A DNA stretch of 64,000 nucleotides from Symsagittifera roscoffensis (Eukaryota; Xenacoelomorpha; Acoela; Convolutidae). Both the position numbers and the translations under genes were made by a program. This document shows, piece by piece, positions 1-11,370 of this stretch. Position 1 is the stretch's first letter. Each line of letters starts with the position of its first letter. The stretch is taken from the NCBI RefSeq assembly GCF_963678635.1, contig NC_087068.1:18975872-19039871 (forward strand). The letters run 5' to 3'. The notes under the pieces are model-generated. The model ran no database searches. It had not been told where the DNA came from and worked only from the letters and a program-made list of their open reading frames with translations.

Positions 1-1740
1 TGAATTTTTTTTTCAATTTTTGAGCTCCAGGCAACAATAATTTTTAAATGGTAAAAAAAAAATTTATGACATTTAGTTCGAAATTATTTTTTTGATGTCA
101 AGTACGAAAATAGGCTGAATGTAAAAACCAACACAAGCATGAATATTCCCCTTATTTTTCAAAATTCAGAACGAAATTATTTTTCTTTATACTGTTTGTG
201 TTGGGATAAAATCAAGAGGTGTTTTTATTTTTCTATCGTTTCCCCCTAAAAACAAAGCAGTAACTTTCACGACTGCACGACTGTAGACTTAATTCGCTCA
301 GTATTTTTTTGTTTTTTTTCCTAAAAAATTAGGTTACTTTATGTGCAACTGCTGCTGTTTTATCGATTAGGAAAGTTTTGTAACACAAATACTGGGGAAA
401 AAAATTAAAATGACACCTAGTTAAAGGAAAACACCAATGCCAAAGTCTTTTAATTGGGATTGTTGTGCCGATTTGCTTTTTCTTCGCTTAAAACAAATTC
501 CAACTCTCCGAAAAACAATTTTTGACAATCGTGTTTATAACACTTGACTTAATCACTTGAGTTTTTGCGACAATTTTGCCAAAAGTTTTTGAATTACCTT
601 ACAGCAAAATGTGGAGCGCGCTTTAACCCGATTTTTCTCTGAAAGCGTAATTAGGTAATTGATCACACCGAATTATTCCAGTTCGAAATGAGGCAAGCTA
701 CGTTGCAAAAATGATGCTATAGAAGCAAATGATCTGTTTTGTTTTTTGAGGTTTGGCGTTGTTGGGAGTTTAAATAAAAATTGTAAAATTTTCAGCAAAT
801 TTCATTTAGTTTCATTTTCAACAAATTTTTAAAATTGGTTTTCAAACGACGTCGAAGCGCCTTCAAAAACCAGCTTGAGGCACCACAGTGAATCGATACT
901 GCATAGAATGTTTATAGCATTGTTCAAAAGCATAGATCTTAATATAGATCATTAACAGCTTATCATCAATGTTGTTATACCCTCATCCGTTATGTGACAT
1001 ATAAACTATGTTGGATTGGAATATTCTATGCTAGTTGAGAATGAGACAAGAAAAGATAACAACTTCAATTCAACTCTCTTTGTGTAAGTCTGGCTGACAC
1101 TGACCTCGAATCATTTGAGAGACAGTGCCTCATGGGAACTAGCAGATATGTCGTTACGTAGAAATAGATACTTATTTAATCATCAGACTTCTATATGCTT
1201 TAACAATGTAAGCTATCTAAACTAGCTGTAAGTTCCAACTGGTGATTCTTGCACGTAACTGGTATTAACAGTAATGGATGTTTTTACTACAATATCCGTA
1301 CGGATAAGAAATATTTTAGCCTCAAAGCAGAGAAAAGTCTTAGATGCCACCTGGCAACAACAAAAACAACAAAAACAGCAACAAAAATAGCAACAGCCAT
1401 TTTGAAACAAACAGTCTTCTTAATTAATTCTCGACAAAATGATATTTTTGCCATTGCCAAGAACCCAAAGGTTATTGAACTTTCAGGCATTCAACATCCC
1501 AAAAGAAAACATCAGTTTTTGCTGGTACATATAATAGAAAAAAAACAGGAAGATTTAATGCTAGAAGATTTAATGTTAGAACACTAACACTGTGTAGAGC
1601 AAAGTTAGTAAGGTATACAATAGACAGTCTCAGGTTCTTCAAACAATTTGCAGAACGGTGCCTAAAATGACTGATTAGTTGATGTTGCGAGCGATTTCAG
1701 ATTGCGCTTGAGCAATATCAAGAGAAAAGTTTTGCTGTAA
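1..1740. other. AT-rich non-coding stretch
   Basis: I see no gene here. The sequence is AT-rich with many A and T runs. A CAA/ACA-rich low-complexity patch at about 1,350-1,395 creates short open frames on both strands, but they lack codon-like character, splice context and recognisable motifs. Confidence 0.6.
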
Positions 1741-2180
1741 ATTGTCCATAAAAAGGCAATTTGAACAAACAAACACTGTTCACGCATATAAGTTTTTTTA
1801 CTGCCCAAGTCCAGGGTAATCGAGAAGCTGTTCAGCTCCCGCTAAGTTCAGCAGAAGTGCAATCGTTTAATGGGCAAAAGTTGGGTTCATAGTTGGTCGG
1901 GAGTAGTTTCTCACATGTTTAACTGGTTGCAGTTAAGTGCTTTTTTGGACTGACAATCACTCTTTAAATGGTTTCTCGAAGAATTGTTTTTTTTTCGAAA
2001 CATTTTTTTGAAGTGTTTTTCAACAACCCGGTTCCATGATGTTCATAACTAAAACTGATTTTCATTCTTCAAAGCATCTAGCAGCGCGGCCAGCAAAGAC
2101 ATGATATCTAAACTAAAACTGATTTTTATTCTTCAAAGCATCTAGCACCGCGGCCAGCAAAGACATGATATCTAAAATTT
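1741..2180. repeat. Diverged fragment of the 1.11-kb array unit
   Basis: The stretch aligns by eye with the second half of the tandem units further right. Shared blocks include the 'tttttactgcc' segment, 'ctcagcagaagtgca', 'tttctcacatgtttaact' and the 'gttgcagttaa' segment. Divergence is much higher than among the four array copies, so this is an older relative. At its right end two 64-bp direct copies (about 2,047-2,175) carry 'aaagcatctagca' and 'cggccagcaaagacatgat'. Confidence 0.65.
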
Positions 2181-2472
2181 GATTTTAATCAGACTAGTTT
2201 CAAATTAAATGACAGTTTTTTGTTCTCGTGGCGGTTTATTTCTCTCTAGACAAATTGCGAATTTTTAACCAGCAATTTTTGAGAGAATTTTAAATGATCA
2301 TTCGAAAGTTATTGTTGGCTTGTGCTCAAAATTAAGCAGATATTTTACCTATGATATTTTTTGCACAGCTATTAGGGTTTAAAGATTGCCAATTTGGCCT
2401 ATTTGGGACAATTAACTTGCGATAGATTTCGTGCAATTAACGCGCAGATTTAATCGTAGAAATCGTTCCTTT

Positions 2473-2890
2473 TTGGGTTGAGGCTTGCCCTTGGGTCTAT
2501 TTATTTTTTTTCCAATGCAAATTATATCACTTTGTACTTTACATAGCGTTTTGGGAATGGTTTTCAAAAAAATGGGGGTTTTCAAAAAAAAGCTCAGATT
2601 TAATCCTTCGTAGAAATTAACGCAAATTGGGTTGAGGCTTGCTTTTTGGTCTATTTATTTTTTTCCAATGCAAATTACATCATTTTGTACTTTACATAGC
2701 GTGTTGGGGATGGTTTTCAAAAAAATGGGGGGTTTTCAAAAAAAAAGCTGAGATTTAATCCCTCGTAAAAATTAACGCAAATTGGGTTGAGGCTTGCTTT
2801 TTGGTCTATATAAATTTCTGCTGTTATATATAAAATATAACATTTTGTACTTTACAAAGCATGTGGGGGGACGGTTTTCGAAATACTTTT
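2473..2890. repeat. Three-copy repeat of about 154 bp
   Basis: Copies start near 2,473, 2,627 and 2,782, each with 'ttgggttgaggcttgc'. Each continues with 'ttgtactttacat/aagc' and, in the first two, a G-run with 'ttttcaaaaaa'. The third copy is the most diverged. The 'actttgtactttacatagcg' core recurs at about 11,175 and in weaker form at about 59,430, so the unit derives from a dispersed family. No coding content. Confidence 0.75.
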
Positions 2891-3079
2891 GATTTTTTTG
2901 TTTTGAATAAATGATAAATTGTTTGAATTTAAACTACTCCTTTAAAAAATAAAATGCAGTTATAACATTCAGAATTTTGTCCTTATACGAGCAGACTTTT
3001 TGAATATTTAATTAGGGTAGCTTAGCATACCGACGAACAACGAATTTTGTATAGCTGGCCGTTCGGCAATTAACTGGAA

Positions 3080-3300
3080 AAATTTTATGTCTTTTCGATG
3101 TCTATAAAACATCGCGCGTCAAAATTAACAATTGTCAGTCTGCTGATACAGCAAAACCAAACCAGGTTTTTATTTTTTTTAATGTTTGCCCACAGTGGAG
3201 ATAACATTAGTAAAAGGTCTTATAGCAAGTAAGAGCTTATCTCAAGCTAATTTTTCATTTCATCTACAACTTATTCTGCAACTTGAAGAATTTTTGCACA
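3080..3300 (+). repeat. Diverged promoter-bearing end of a 1.11-kb unit
   Basis: This stretch aligns with the part of each array unit that holds the TATA/initiator block. It keeps TATAAAAC at 3,103, TCAGTC at 3,135 and the downstream 'aacattagt', though surrounding sequence has drifted. With the 1,741-2,180 fragment it looks like an older unit split by the 154-bp repeat region. Confidence 0.6.
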
Positions 3301-3505
3301 GAGAAAAAATTAAATTGCTTTTAAATTCCTTTCGCATCCTCATATGATTATCCATCTAAAATCCTCGGCTAAGCTTCTGTGAGTTTTTTTTTGCAATTAG
3401 AAAAAAAAGCATTTTTTTGGTAATGAGACATGTTTATATATACTTGTTGTGAACAATTGAAATGATCAAATTCCGCGCAATGGAAGTTTCGGGTCATTCA
3501 TTGTT

Positions 3506-3778
3506 CTACGTGAGTTTCAGTTTTGGGCTCTTGTTAAAACTCCTTTTCAGACTGATCACGTGCTTAAACAGTAAATGGCGGACTCTCAAAAATAGTGCCC
3601 GGATCGTTTGAGTTAACTTGGCCTTGCAGCTTTCCTTTTTAATAACAACTGTAGGAAGCTTTAATGCTGAATAATTACACGTGGAGAAAAACTTAAACGA
3701 TAAAAGTCTCAACTCCCTCAACCATTTCCAGATCTGAGCGTAAATTGTTTGGATGCTGCGAGTAATTTTAACCTGCAC
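3506..3778 (-). other. 90-codon minus-strand open frame, repeated in each array unit
   Basis: The frame would encode a basic polypeptide rich in Lys, Leu and Ser with no known motif. It recurs at 4,616-4,888, 5,724-5,996 and 6,834-7,106. It opens on GTG, contains no ATG, and has an in-frame TAA a few codons upstream, so translation would need an upstream exon or a non-AUG start. Of six substitutions I find among the copies within the frame, five are synonymous, the one exception being Thr versus Ala. That hints at constraint but the sample is small. It may equally be non-coding. Confidence 0.25.
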
Positions 3779-4217
3779 CCGCGCACTACCTAGAAGAATT
3801 TTTTACTGTACATTTTCTTTAAAGCAATTAGTCCAAACAAACAACTGTTCATCAAAACAAGTTTTTACTGCCAGAAACTAGCCTAGTCTATAAAATTTTT
3901 CAGTTTCGCTAAACTCAGCAGAAGTGCAGCCGATACAGGGACAAAAATTTGGATTCATAGTTGACCTGGAGTCGTTTCTCACATGTTTAACTAGTTGCAA
4001 TTAAATGCTTCAACCGCTAATTTTGCAACCCGATTATTTAATTGATTCTGGAAAAATTGTTTTTTTTTTCAAACATTTTTCGAAAAGATGTTTAAGAACC
4101 CGTCTCCATGTTTTTCAAGACTAAAGCTGACTTTCAATCATCAAAGGTTCTCACAAAGTGGCCAGCAAAGACCGTTGGGCAACTTATTTGATTTATTTTA
4201 TGTCTTTATGATATGTC

Positions 4218-4256
4218 TATAAAAAGATTGCGCGTCAGAGTTAAAAATTGTCAGTT
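4218..4256 (+). promoter_or_regulatory. TATA plus initiator-like block, array unit 1
   Basis: TATAAAAAG at 4,218 is followed by TCAGTTT, an animal initiator-like match, with its A at 4,253, 35 bp from the first T. The same pair occurs with A at 5,362, 6,471 and 7,581 in the other units, and in the diverged upstream relative (3,103/3,137). About 10 bp further, CCGAAGT can pair with ACTTCGG roughly 45 bases on. Promoter activity is inferred from spacing and conservation only. Confidence 0.4.
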
Positions 4257-5326
4257 TGCAGCTAACCCGAAGTCAAAGCATTTTTATTATTAATTTTTCT
4301 TGAATTTTTTACTTCGGTAGAGAAAACATTAGTGAAAAGTCTTTATAGCAACTAAGAGATTATATAACTTTTATGGCTCCAAAACTTTGGGCAAAGTATC
4401 TTGAAAAGTGTCTTACAAAAATTGTAAGTCTTTTTCCAGAACAAGATCACTGGTTCTTAATATCTTTTTAAATCATTCAAATAAAAATATAAAAACCTAC
4501 AATCCAGCTAATATATTTTAACTGGATTGGTAATGAGACATGTTTATATATACTTGTTGTGAACAATTGAAATGATCAAATTCCGCGCAATGGAAGTTTC
4601 GGGTCATTCATTGTTCTACGTGAGTTTCAGTTTTGGGCTCTTGTTAAAACTCCTTTTCAGACTGATTACGTGCTTAAACAGTAAATGGCGGACTCTCAAA
4701 AATAGTGCCCGGATCGTTTGAGCTAACTTGGCCTTGCAGCTTTCCTTTTTAATAACAACTGTAGGAAGCTTTAATGCTGAATAATTACACGTGGAGAAAA
4801 ACTTAAACGATAAAAGTCTCAACTCCCTCAACCATTTCCAGATCTGAGCGTAAATTGTTTGGATGCTGCGAGTAATTTTAACCTGCACCCGCGCACTACC
4901 TAGAAGAATTTTTTACTGTACAGTTTCTTTAAAGCAATTAGTCCAAACAAACAACTGTTCATCAAAACAAGTTTTTACTGCCAGAAACTAGCCTAGTCTA
5001 TAAAATTTTTCAGTTTCGCTAAACTCAGCAGAAGTGCAGCCGATACAGGGACAATAATTTGGATTCATACTTGACCTGGAGTCGTTTCTCACATGTTTAA
5101 CTAGTTGCAGTTAAATGCTTCAACCGCTAATTTTGCAACCCGATTATTTAATTGATTCTGGAAAAATTGTTTTTTTTTCAAACATTTTTCGAAAAGATGT
5201 TTAAGAACCCTTCTCCATGTTTTTCAAGACTAAAGTTGACTTTCAATCATCAAAGGTTCTCACAAAGTGGCCAGCAAAGACCGTTGGGCAACTTATTTGA
5301 TTTATTTTATGTCTTTATGATATGTC

Positions 5327-5365
5327 TATAAAAAGATTGCGCGTCAGAGTTAAAAATTGTCAGTT
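5327..5365 (+). promoter_or_regulatory. TATA plus initiator-like block, array unit 2
   Basis: TATAAAAAG at 5,327 and TCAGTTT with its A at 5,362 repeat the arrangement of unit 1 with the same 35-bp spacing. Confidence 0.4.
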
Positions 5366-6435
5366 TGCAGCTAACCCGAAGTCAAAGCATTTTTATTATT
5401 ATTTTTCTTGAATTTTTTACTTCGGTAGAGAAAACATTAGTGAAAAGTCTTTATAGCAACTAAGAGATTATATAACTTTTATGGCTCCAAAACTTTGGGC
5501 AAAGTATCTTGAAAAGTGTCTTACAAAAATTGTAAGTCTTTTTCCAGAACAAGATCACTGGTTCTTAATATCTTTTTAAACCATTCAAATAAAAATATAA
5601 AAACCTACAATCCAGCTAATATATTTTAACTGGATTGGTAATGAGACATGTTTATATATACTTGTTGTGAACAATTGAAATGATCAAATTCCGCGCAATG
5701 GAAGTTTCGGGTCATTCATTGTTCTACGTGAGTTTCAGTTTTGGGCTCTTGTTAAAACTCCTTTTCAGACTGATCACGTGCTTAAACAGTAAATGGCGGA
5801 CTCTCAAAAATAGTGCCCGGATCGTTTGAGCTAACTTGGCCTTGCAGCTTTCCTTTTTAATAACAACTGTAGGAAGCTTTAATGCTGAATAATTACACGT
5901 GGAGAAAAACTTAAACGATAAAAGTCTCAACTCCCTCAACCATTTCCAGATCTGAGCGTAAATTGTTTGGATGCTGCGAGTAATTTTAACCTGCACCCGC
6001 GCACTACCTAGAAGAATTTTTTACTGTACAGTTTCTTTAAAGCAATTAGTCCAAACAAACAACTGTTCATCAAAACAAGTTTTTACTGCCAGAAACTAGC
6101 CTAGTCTATAAAATTTTTCAGTTTCGCTAAACTCAGCAGAAGTGCAGCCGATACAGGGACAAAAATTTGGATTCATACTTGACCTGGAGTCGTTTCTCAC
6201 ATGTTTAACTAGTTGCAGTTAAATGCTTCAACCGCTAATTTTGCAACCCGATTATTTAATTGATTCTGGAAAAATTGTTTTTTTTTTCAAACATTTTTCG
6301 AAAACATGTTTAAGAACCCTTCTCCATGTTTTTCAAGACTAAAGCTGACTTTCAATCATCAAAGGTTCTCACAAAGTGGCCAGCAAAGACCGTTGGGCAA
6401 CTTATTTGATTTATTTTATGTCTTTATGATATGTC

Positions 6436-6474
6436 TATAAAAAGATTGCGCGTCAGAGTTAAAAATTGTCAGTT
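6436..6474 (+). promoter_or_regulatory. TATA plus initiator-like block, array unit 3
   Basis: TATAAAAAG at 6,436 and TCAGTTT with its A at 6,471; same 35-bp spacing as in units 1 and 2. Confidence 0.4.
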
Positions 6475-7545
6475 TGCAGCTAACCCGAAGTCAAAGCATT
6501 TTTATTATTAATTTTTCTTGAATTTTTTACTTCGGTAGAGAAAACATTAGTGAAAAGTCTTTATAGCAACTAAGAGATTATATAACTTTTATGGCTCCAA
6601 AACTTTGGGCAAAGTATCTTGAAAAGTGTCTTACAAAATTTGTAAGTCTTTTTCCAGAACAAGATCACTGGTTCTTAATATCTTTTTAAATCATTCAAAT
6701 AAAAATATAAAAACCTACAATCCAGCTAATATATTTTAACAGGATTGGTAATGAGACATGTTTATATATACTTGTTGTGAACAATTGAAATGATCAAATT
6801 CCGCGCAATGGAAGTTTCGGGTCATTCATTGTTCTACGTGAGTTTCAGTTTTGGGCTCTTGTTAAAACTCCTTTTCAGACTGATCACGTGCTTAAACAGT
6901 AAATGGCGGACTCTCAAAAATAGTGCCCGGATCGTTTGAGCTAACTTGGCCTTGCAGCTTTCCTTTTTAATAACAACTGTAGGAAGCTTTAATGCTGAAT
7001 AATTACACGTGGAGAAAAATTTAAACGATAAAAGTCTCAATTCCCTCAACCATTTCCAGATTTGAGCGTAAATTGTTTGAATGCTGCGAGTAATTTTAAC
7101 CTGCACCCGCGCACTACCTAGAAGAATTTTTTACTGTACATTTTCTTTAAAGCAATTAGTCCAAACAAATAACTGTTCATCAAAACAAGTTTTTACTGCC
7201 AGAAACTAGCCTAGTCTATAAAGTTTTTCAGTTTCGCTAAACTCAGCAGAAGTGCAGCCGGTACAGGGACAAAAATTTGGATTCATAGTTGACCAGGAGT
7301 CGTTTCTCACATGTTTAACTAGTTGCAGTTAAATGCTTCAACCGCTAATTTTGCAACCCGATTATTTAATTGATTCTGGAAAAATTGTTTTTTTTTTCAA
7401 ACATTTTTCGAAAAGATGTTTAAGAACCCGTCTCCATGTTTTTCAAGACTAAAGCTGACTTTCAATCATCAAAGGTTCTCACAAAGCGGCCAGCAAAGAC
7501 CGTTGGGCAACTTATTTGATTTATTTTATGTCTTTATGATATGTC

Positions 7546-7584
7546 TATAAAAAGATTGCGCGTCAGAGTTAAAAATTGTCAGTT
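7546..7584 (+). promoter_or_regulatory. TATA plus initiator-like block, array unit 4
   Basis: TATAAAAAG at 7,546 and TCAGTTT with its A at 7,581. Downstream this unit reads 'gcaagtaaga', a plausible splice donor also present in the old upstream relative, whereas units 1-3 read 'gcaactaaga'. Confidence 0.4.
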
Positions 7585-7845
7585 TGCAGCTAACCCGAAG
7601 TCAAAGCATTTTTATGATTAATTTTTCTTGAATTTTTTTACTTCGGTAGAGAAAACATTAGTGAAAAGTCTTTATAGCAAGTAAGAGATTATATAACTTT
7701 TATGGCTCCAAAACTTTGGGAAAAGTATCTTGAAAAGTGTCTTACAAAAATTGTAAGTCTTTTTCCAGAACAAGATCACTGGTTCTTAATATCTTTTTAA
7801 ATCATTCAAATAAAAATTTAAAAACCTACAATCCAGCTAATAAAT

Positions 7846-9385
7846 TTTTCAATAAAACGAACAATTTAAAAAAAGTTTTTGTCCCAAAAAACCAAGAAAC
7901 AATTTCAAAGTGTTTCTTCTGCAACCATTTGGTCATTTCTTTTCGTTAATTTGAATGTTGCGAGAAAACAATATGCTTTAAACATTTTGTTGCTAGTATA
8001 AACAACCTAGAAATCCGATGAAGTTCATCAAAATAAAAAAAAATGAAAACTTTTCTGTACCAGGGTTAAGCGTTCAATATTCTTGCAGTGTTTTCAAGAG
8101 TCTCAAGTTATTTTTGTTTGAATTTTTTGTCAAAATTTGCTGAAAAATAAAGTAAAACTTGATTTTGAAAATCCTCTTGCACCTTCATATGATTATCGAA
8201 ATAGTTTCCCCAGCGAGGCTTCATTCAGATCTTTCCTGCAATCTGATTTCAATTGAAACATGCAATCTGCAGCTTCTGCACAAAATCTACAACATGTCAA
8301 AATTTCCAAAAAACTGAGAGGACAATGCGTGCAACAATTAAAATGATATTGAAAGAGGCAACTAATTTCAAACTAGGCTAATAACTGGACCCTGAACATT
8401 TGTTTGCAAAGAAAAACCACATCGTATTACCTATCAGCTGTGGAATTGCAACTTGTTCAAAAAAAATTGATTCAGCGTTGTTTTGAAACAGGTGAATTTC
8501 TTCATATACATTTCACACAGTTTTATGTTGATGTATGTATGTAAAAAAAAAGCAAAAGTATATCTATTGAGAAATTTATTTGCCCGGGTTGAAGTCCCAC
8601 CGTTAATTATCGCTTTTTCTGTAGTATTATAGTGATCGCTATTTTCCAGCGCTGATTCGTGTATGCTTCAGATTTTTCAGAGCTATTTCAGTAATGATTC
8701 CGTAGAAAATCATCGCTAAAACTTACGAAATTTTAACTCTTTCTAGTAGCTTTCAAATGAGAGTTATAGCTGATAAGCTCTTTAGCTTTAGTTTCTTAAG
8801 TATTGATAACACAGAGGTAGCATACAGGTCTATACACATGAAGACAACCGGGTTGAGCTCACATTGAAAATTAGCGATAAAAAAGTGAAAAAAAAACTGT
8901 GATCGCCATCCATGAATTATCGATGTCCATTGCCACAATAGCAAATTTTATCGAAAAATATTGCTAATTTGGCTTATTTTCAGCAATGAAACAGCGATAA
9001 AAAACCTATCAAAATGAAAAAAATAGTGCTCTAACAGGGGACTGAAGTGACTATGTGTATAGTCATTATCTCTTATCTCATTATACCCTCTTCTTGGTTG
9101 ATCTCTTTAGATATAAATAGTTTCTTCATATATGCATTTTTTCTGATATTGTTTTCCTGCTTCTTTTTTCGTCGGTCGGATCAACAGACTGCTAGTTTTA
9201 ATCAATCAGCAGAAAATACAAAGATCTCGTGAATCAAATTGTAACGATTTGCCGATTCAATTTTAAAAGTTACTTTGCGCATTCTGATTGTTTTGATTGA
9301 AATTAAATGATTCATAATTGATCTCTGTTGTAGAACATAGCCAAAAGTTTGCCACGCAGGTTTTGTCGTAGCTGATTCCGAAGCA
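7846..9385. other. AT-rich non-coding stretch
   Basis: No gene, repeat array or RNA gene is evident. Short open frames on both strands are what random AT-rich sequence would give. Confidence 0.5.
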
Positions 9386-10500
9386 TTTTGGTCTAAGAAA
9401 AATAACATGAAATTTCTTTGTTTTGAACAAGTCGAATGTGAATCCAATGTTGAAAATGTTCGCCGTGAAACTAGGAAAAATTATTATTGGTGTCAGGGCC
9501 AAACCCTGAAAGCTCTGACAGTTCAATCACTTCAAAGTTAAATGAAAAATTAATGTTGCTTTGACAAAAGATAATATTGTAGCAATCAGGACAAAAACTT
9601 GCCTCAATTCAATTTAGAAAAATATCTGAGCCAGTTTATTTCCGATTTTACGAGAACAAAATATATTGCGCGTTAGTTGTACAAAATTAAACAAAATGGC
9701 AATTTTAAAACCTCCACAATTTCGCGACAAAAATCAGAGGTGAAATAACTTTTAAATGTGAGTTCCAGACATCAATACTTTTCAGATAGTTTTTAAAAAC
9801 TTGCCAAAAAATCCAAGTTAATAAGTAGAAAATTGCCTGGAGAAAAAACCATTCAGCCACAAATAATCATCCCGCAAACCAATTTCTGAATTAGGCCTCA
9901 AATGAGCCCAATTTTTAAAGAAAAATACTGAAGGAGCCGTGTTTTCATCAAAAGGAGCTAAATCAGCTCAATTTTAGCAAAAAAAGTTGAATGAGGCCAA
10001 TCTTTTTAAGCAAATTGTGCTCGTTCTAATTTCTAAATTCAATTCAAACAGACCAAAACAAACAGTACTTCCAATAACAGAGTACTTCCTTTAAACCCTC
10101 ATAATTTTACGAAAAATGATCACAGGTGAAATATCTTTTCAAATTTAAGCGCAAGACAACAATGGCTTTCGAATGAAATTCCGTCAAAAATGGCTAGTTA
10201 AAAAGTCGAAAGTTGTCTGAAGAAAAAAAAACCCACCCCGAGCACAAATATTCCGTTACTTTCGTATCGAAAGTCGGAACAATAAGCGTTTTGGTCTAAC
10301 AAAGTTACAAAATTTTTTGCGAACTGATGAAGTCAAATGTGACTCCAATCTGTTGACAACCATTCCATGTGGAATAAAAACAAGACTACTGGTGTCAGAG
10401 CCCATGCATGAGCAATCAGGACAATAGCTTGCCTCAATTCATTTCTGAGCCAGGTTATTTCAACATCTACGCCTTAAAAAACAAAATTATATTGCGTTTT
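9386..10500. repeat. Diverged duplicated blocks
   Basis: Two block types each occur twice. Block 1 at about 9,386-9,670 and 10,271-10,495 shares 'ttttggtctaa', 'ggtgtcag', 'agcaatcaggacaa' and 'cttgcctcaattca'. Block 2 at about 9,700-9,860 and 10,090-10,245 shares 'aggtgaaata' and similar flanking words. The order is 1-2-(spacer)-2-1, all in direct orientation. A further fragment of block 1 ('gcttgcctcaattcaa') lies near 14,812. No protein-coding character. Confidence 0.55.
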
Positions 10501-11131
10501 ATTGTCTGTTATTATAATCAATTTTTTCACTGCAATCAAGTTTTCGCCCTGCTTTTGATAGGCAAATCATGTTATGATCACCCATCCCACTATTTAAGGC
10601 GCAGTAATTTTGCCGAAGGCTAAGTGGGAAAAGTGTAATTTTGATTGGTAAAAAATTCTAACGTAGAACCAGGCTATGTAAGTTAATTAATAAGTTTTTT
10701 TCTACGGTTTACTAACTATTTCCGAGAAATTAAATTAAAGCAACCAATTTAAAGTAAGCGTTTAATCTACGCTTTTTCTCAGAATTACAGAAACAGATTA
10801 CTTCAATCAACAAAAAAGCTTTCTAGTTATTTTTAGTAGTAATCGCATAAATCAATTCTGTCGCTCTATTTTTATCTTCCTCTTACTAGAAAAAAAGTAT
10901 CAGAACAAGGCTCTGAAATTTTCAACTGTATTTTGATTTCTGGGGGTAGTTAAATATTAAATTATTGGTGAAAATTTCAAAAAAAATGAAAAATTTCAAA
11001 ATTTATTTCGAGTTTTTTCTGGAGAATCATCTCCCACAATATGCGAAATGCAGGTGAAAATTTTTGCACCAGAAATTTAACTTATATGATATTTCACTCA
11101 GACATTTTTTCGTAAAATTATGAGGGTTAAA
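10090..11131. repeat. Segment bounded by inverted repeats of about 60 bp
   Basis: The left end carries 'ccctcataattttacgaaaa' near 10,096. The right end at about 11,063-11,131 carries its imperfect reverse complement, and the match extends through the 'gtgaaatatc' words. The interior holds block-1 repeat sequence and AT-rich DNA but no transposase-like frame. It could be a non-autonomous DNA transposon or two repeat copies in opposite orientation. I could not define a target-site duplication. Confidence 0.4.
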
Positions 11132-11370
11132 AGATAGCCAAGAAGTGTCTATTTAATATTGTGCTATATGCAAAATATATCACTTTGTACTTTACATAGC
11201 GTTTGGGAGGATGACTTTAAAAAAAATTTGCAATGAATGTTTCATAAATTTACTTTTTTTTTCAAAAATATCATCAATTTTAAACTACTCCATAGACACT
11301 AAAATGCAGTCATAAAAATTAGGCTTCGCCCTGTTATACGAGCTGTCTCGTTGAAGTTTGTTCCAAAGTA
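11132..11370 (+). repeat. Dispersed repeat copy
   Basis: The stretch resembles 2,820-3,000 in order and wording: 'tttgtactttacat', then a G-rich patch, 'tttaaactactcc', 'aaaatgcagt' and 'ttatacgagc'. A weaker relative lies at 59,420-59,625. It looks like an old interspersed element fragment with no coding potential. Confidence 0.55.

Larger units (their letters stand above)
3419..7845. repeat. Four-copy tandem array, 1.11-kb unit
   Basis: Units begin at 'taatgagacatgttta' near 3,421, 4,531, 5,639 and 6,749, giving periods of 1,110, 1,108 and 1,110 bp. Copies differ by scattered substitutions and one-base indels, so they are recent or homogenised. The fourth diverges near 7,845. Each unit holds a TATA box plus initiator-like block on the plus strand, and on the minus strand a 90-codon open frame without an ATG. 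I recognise no gene family. Confidence 0.9.

Noticed and set aside
1222-1587. Overlapping ORFs on both strands near 1.2-1.6 kb
   Set aside because: They come from a CAA-repeat low-complexity patch. There is no coding signal beyond it.
4373-4471. A 32-codon plus-strand ORF starting ATGGCTCC in each array unit
   Set aside because: The two substitutions I see inside it among copies are both non-synonymous (Ile to Phe, Ala to Glu). It has no motif, and the diverged upstream unit lacks it.
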